The notes beneath the pieces were generated by a model that was not told where the DNA came from, made no database searches, and saw only the letters and a program-made list of their open reading frames with translations. From positions 1 to 14,344 of the forward strand of contig DIZZ01000187.1 of assembly GCA_002428045.1 (NCBI GenBank): a DNA stretch of 14,344 nucleotides, given 5' to 3'. The stretch comes from Verrucomicrobia bacterium UBA6015 (GTDB taxonomy: Bacteria > Verrucomicrobiota > Kiritimatiellia > UBA8416). A program made the translations under genes and the position numbers. This document shows, in pieces, positions 14,259-14,344 of the stretch. Numbering within the stretch: the stretch's first letter is position 1; every line of letters begins with the position of its first letter.

Positions 14259-14287
14259 AGTCTAAACATGCCATGGCCCTCTGACAA
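14259..14287 (-). promoter_or_regulatory. Candidate promoter of the crp/fnr-nadD-rsfS-SNF2-SWIM operon
   Basis: On the minus strand, TTGTCA (14282-14287) and TAGACT (14259-14264) are separated by 17 bases. Transcription would begin near 14252, about 35 nt ahead of the preferred start codon at 14217. The -10 hexamer is identical to that proposed for the aldo/keto reductase gene. No FNR-type TTGAT-N4-ATCAA box is visible nearby, so autoregulation is not evident. Confidence 0.48.
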
Positions 14288-14321
14288 GCAAAAGCGGACC
14301 AACAGCGAAAGCCCGATCCTT

Positions 14322-14344
14322 AGGAGCCGTTGAAAAATAACATA
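14322..14344. repeat. Right copy of 23-bp terminal inverted repeat
   Basis: Exact reverse complement of positions 1-23. Reading rightwards out of the window it runs GGAGCCGTTGAAAAATAA and beyond. It begins 35 bases upstream of the -35 of the crp/fnr operon promoter. The inner flanks are TTAGCG on the left and ATCCTTA on the right. Seen from the repeat tips these give TTA and TAA, too short to count as a target duplication. Confidence 0.85.

Noticed and set aside
1..14344. tRNA, rRNA, riboswitch or CRISPR array
   Set aside because: No cloverleaf-like segment, rRNA signature, regularly spaced repeat-spacer array or conserved riboswitch leader was seen on either strand.
14275..14344. Target-site duplication next to the terminal inverted repeats
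   Set aside because: Inner flanks share at most TTA/TAA, too short and common to be evidence; the diagnostic outer flanks are outside the window.

Overview
The window is a GC-rich (about 60% by eye) bacterial chromosomal segment with nine well-supported protein genes. Gene density, Sec lipoproteins, a tripartite RND pump and a nadD-rsfS cluster indicate a Gram-negative (diderm) bacterium. The long hairpin-rich intergenic tract and the SNF2-associated-domain helicase would fit a PVC-type lineage (Kiritimatiellota, Lentisphaerota or Verrucomicrobiota), but this is only a tentative impression because no rRNA or other phylogenetic marker is present.

Layout. (1) Positions 105-1214, minus: an aldo/keto reductase with a C-terminal bis-[4Fe-4S] ferredoxin-like domain, with its own promoter. 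(2) Positions 1215-2362: about 1.15 kb without an intact gene. It holds a 12-bp tandem repeat, a possible degenerate gene fragment, one copy of a 35-bp direct repeat whose other copy lies at the left edge, a run of strong short hairpins, and the promoter/operator of the next operon. (3) Positions 2363-8747, plus: a complete self-regulated tripartite efflux operon: TetR-family repressor, lipoprotein membrane-fusion protein, AcrB-type RND pump and OprM/NodT-type outer-membrane channel. The genes overlap or are separated by 4-13 bp. A near-perfect palindrome in the promoter spacer and -10 is the likely TetR operator. (4) Positions 8765-14217, minus, converging on the efflux operon with only 17 bp between stop codons: a five-gene operon of Crp/Fnr-type regulator, nadD, rsfS, a 903-residue SNF2-family ATPase, and a SWIM zinc-finger protein carrying a C-terminal XRE-like helix-turn-helix.

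The right-hand operon joins housekeeping genes (NAD synthesis, ribosome silencing) and an FNR/DNR-class regulator to a SNF2 ATPase plus SWIM-HTH partner of unknown function. That pair is the most interesting protein content. At the DNA level the most striking feature is that the first 23 and last 23 bases are perfect inverted repeats. They look like the ends of an insertion sequence (two inverted copies just outside) or the tips of a larger element. The window alone cannot decide between these.
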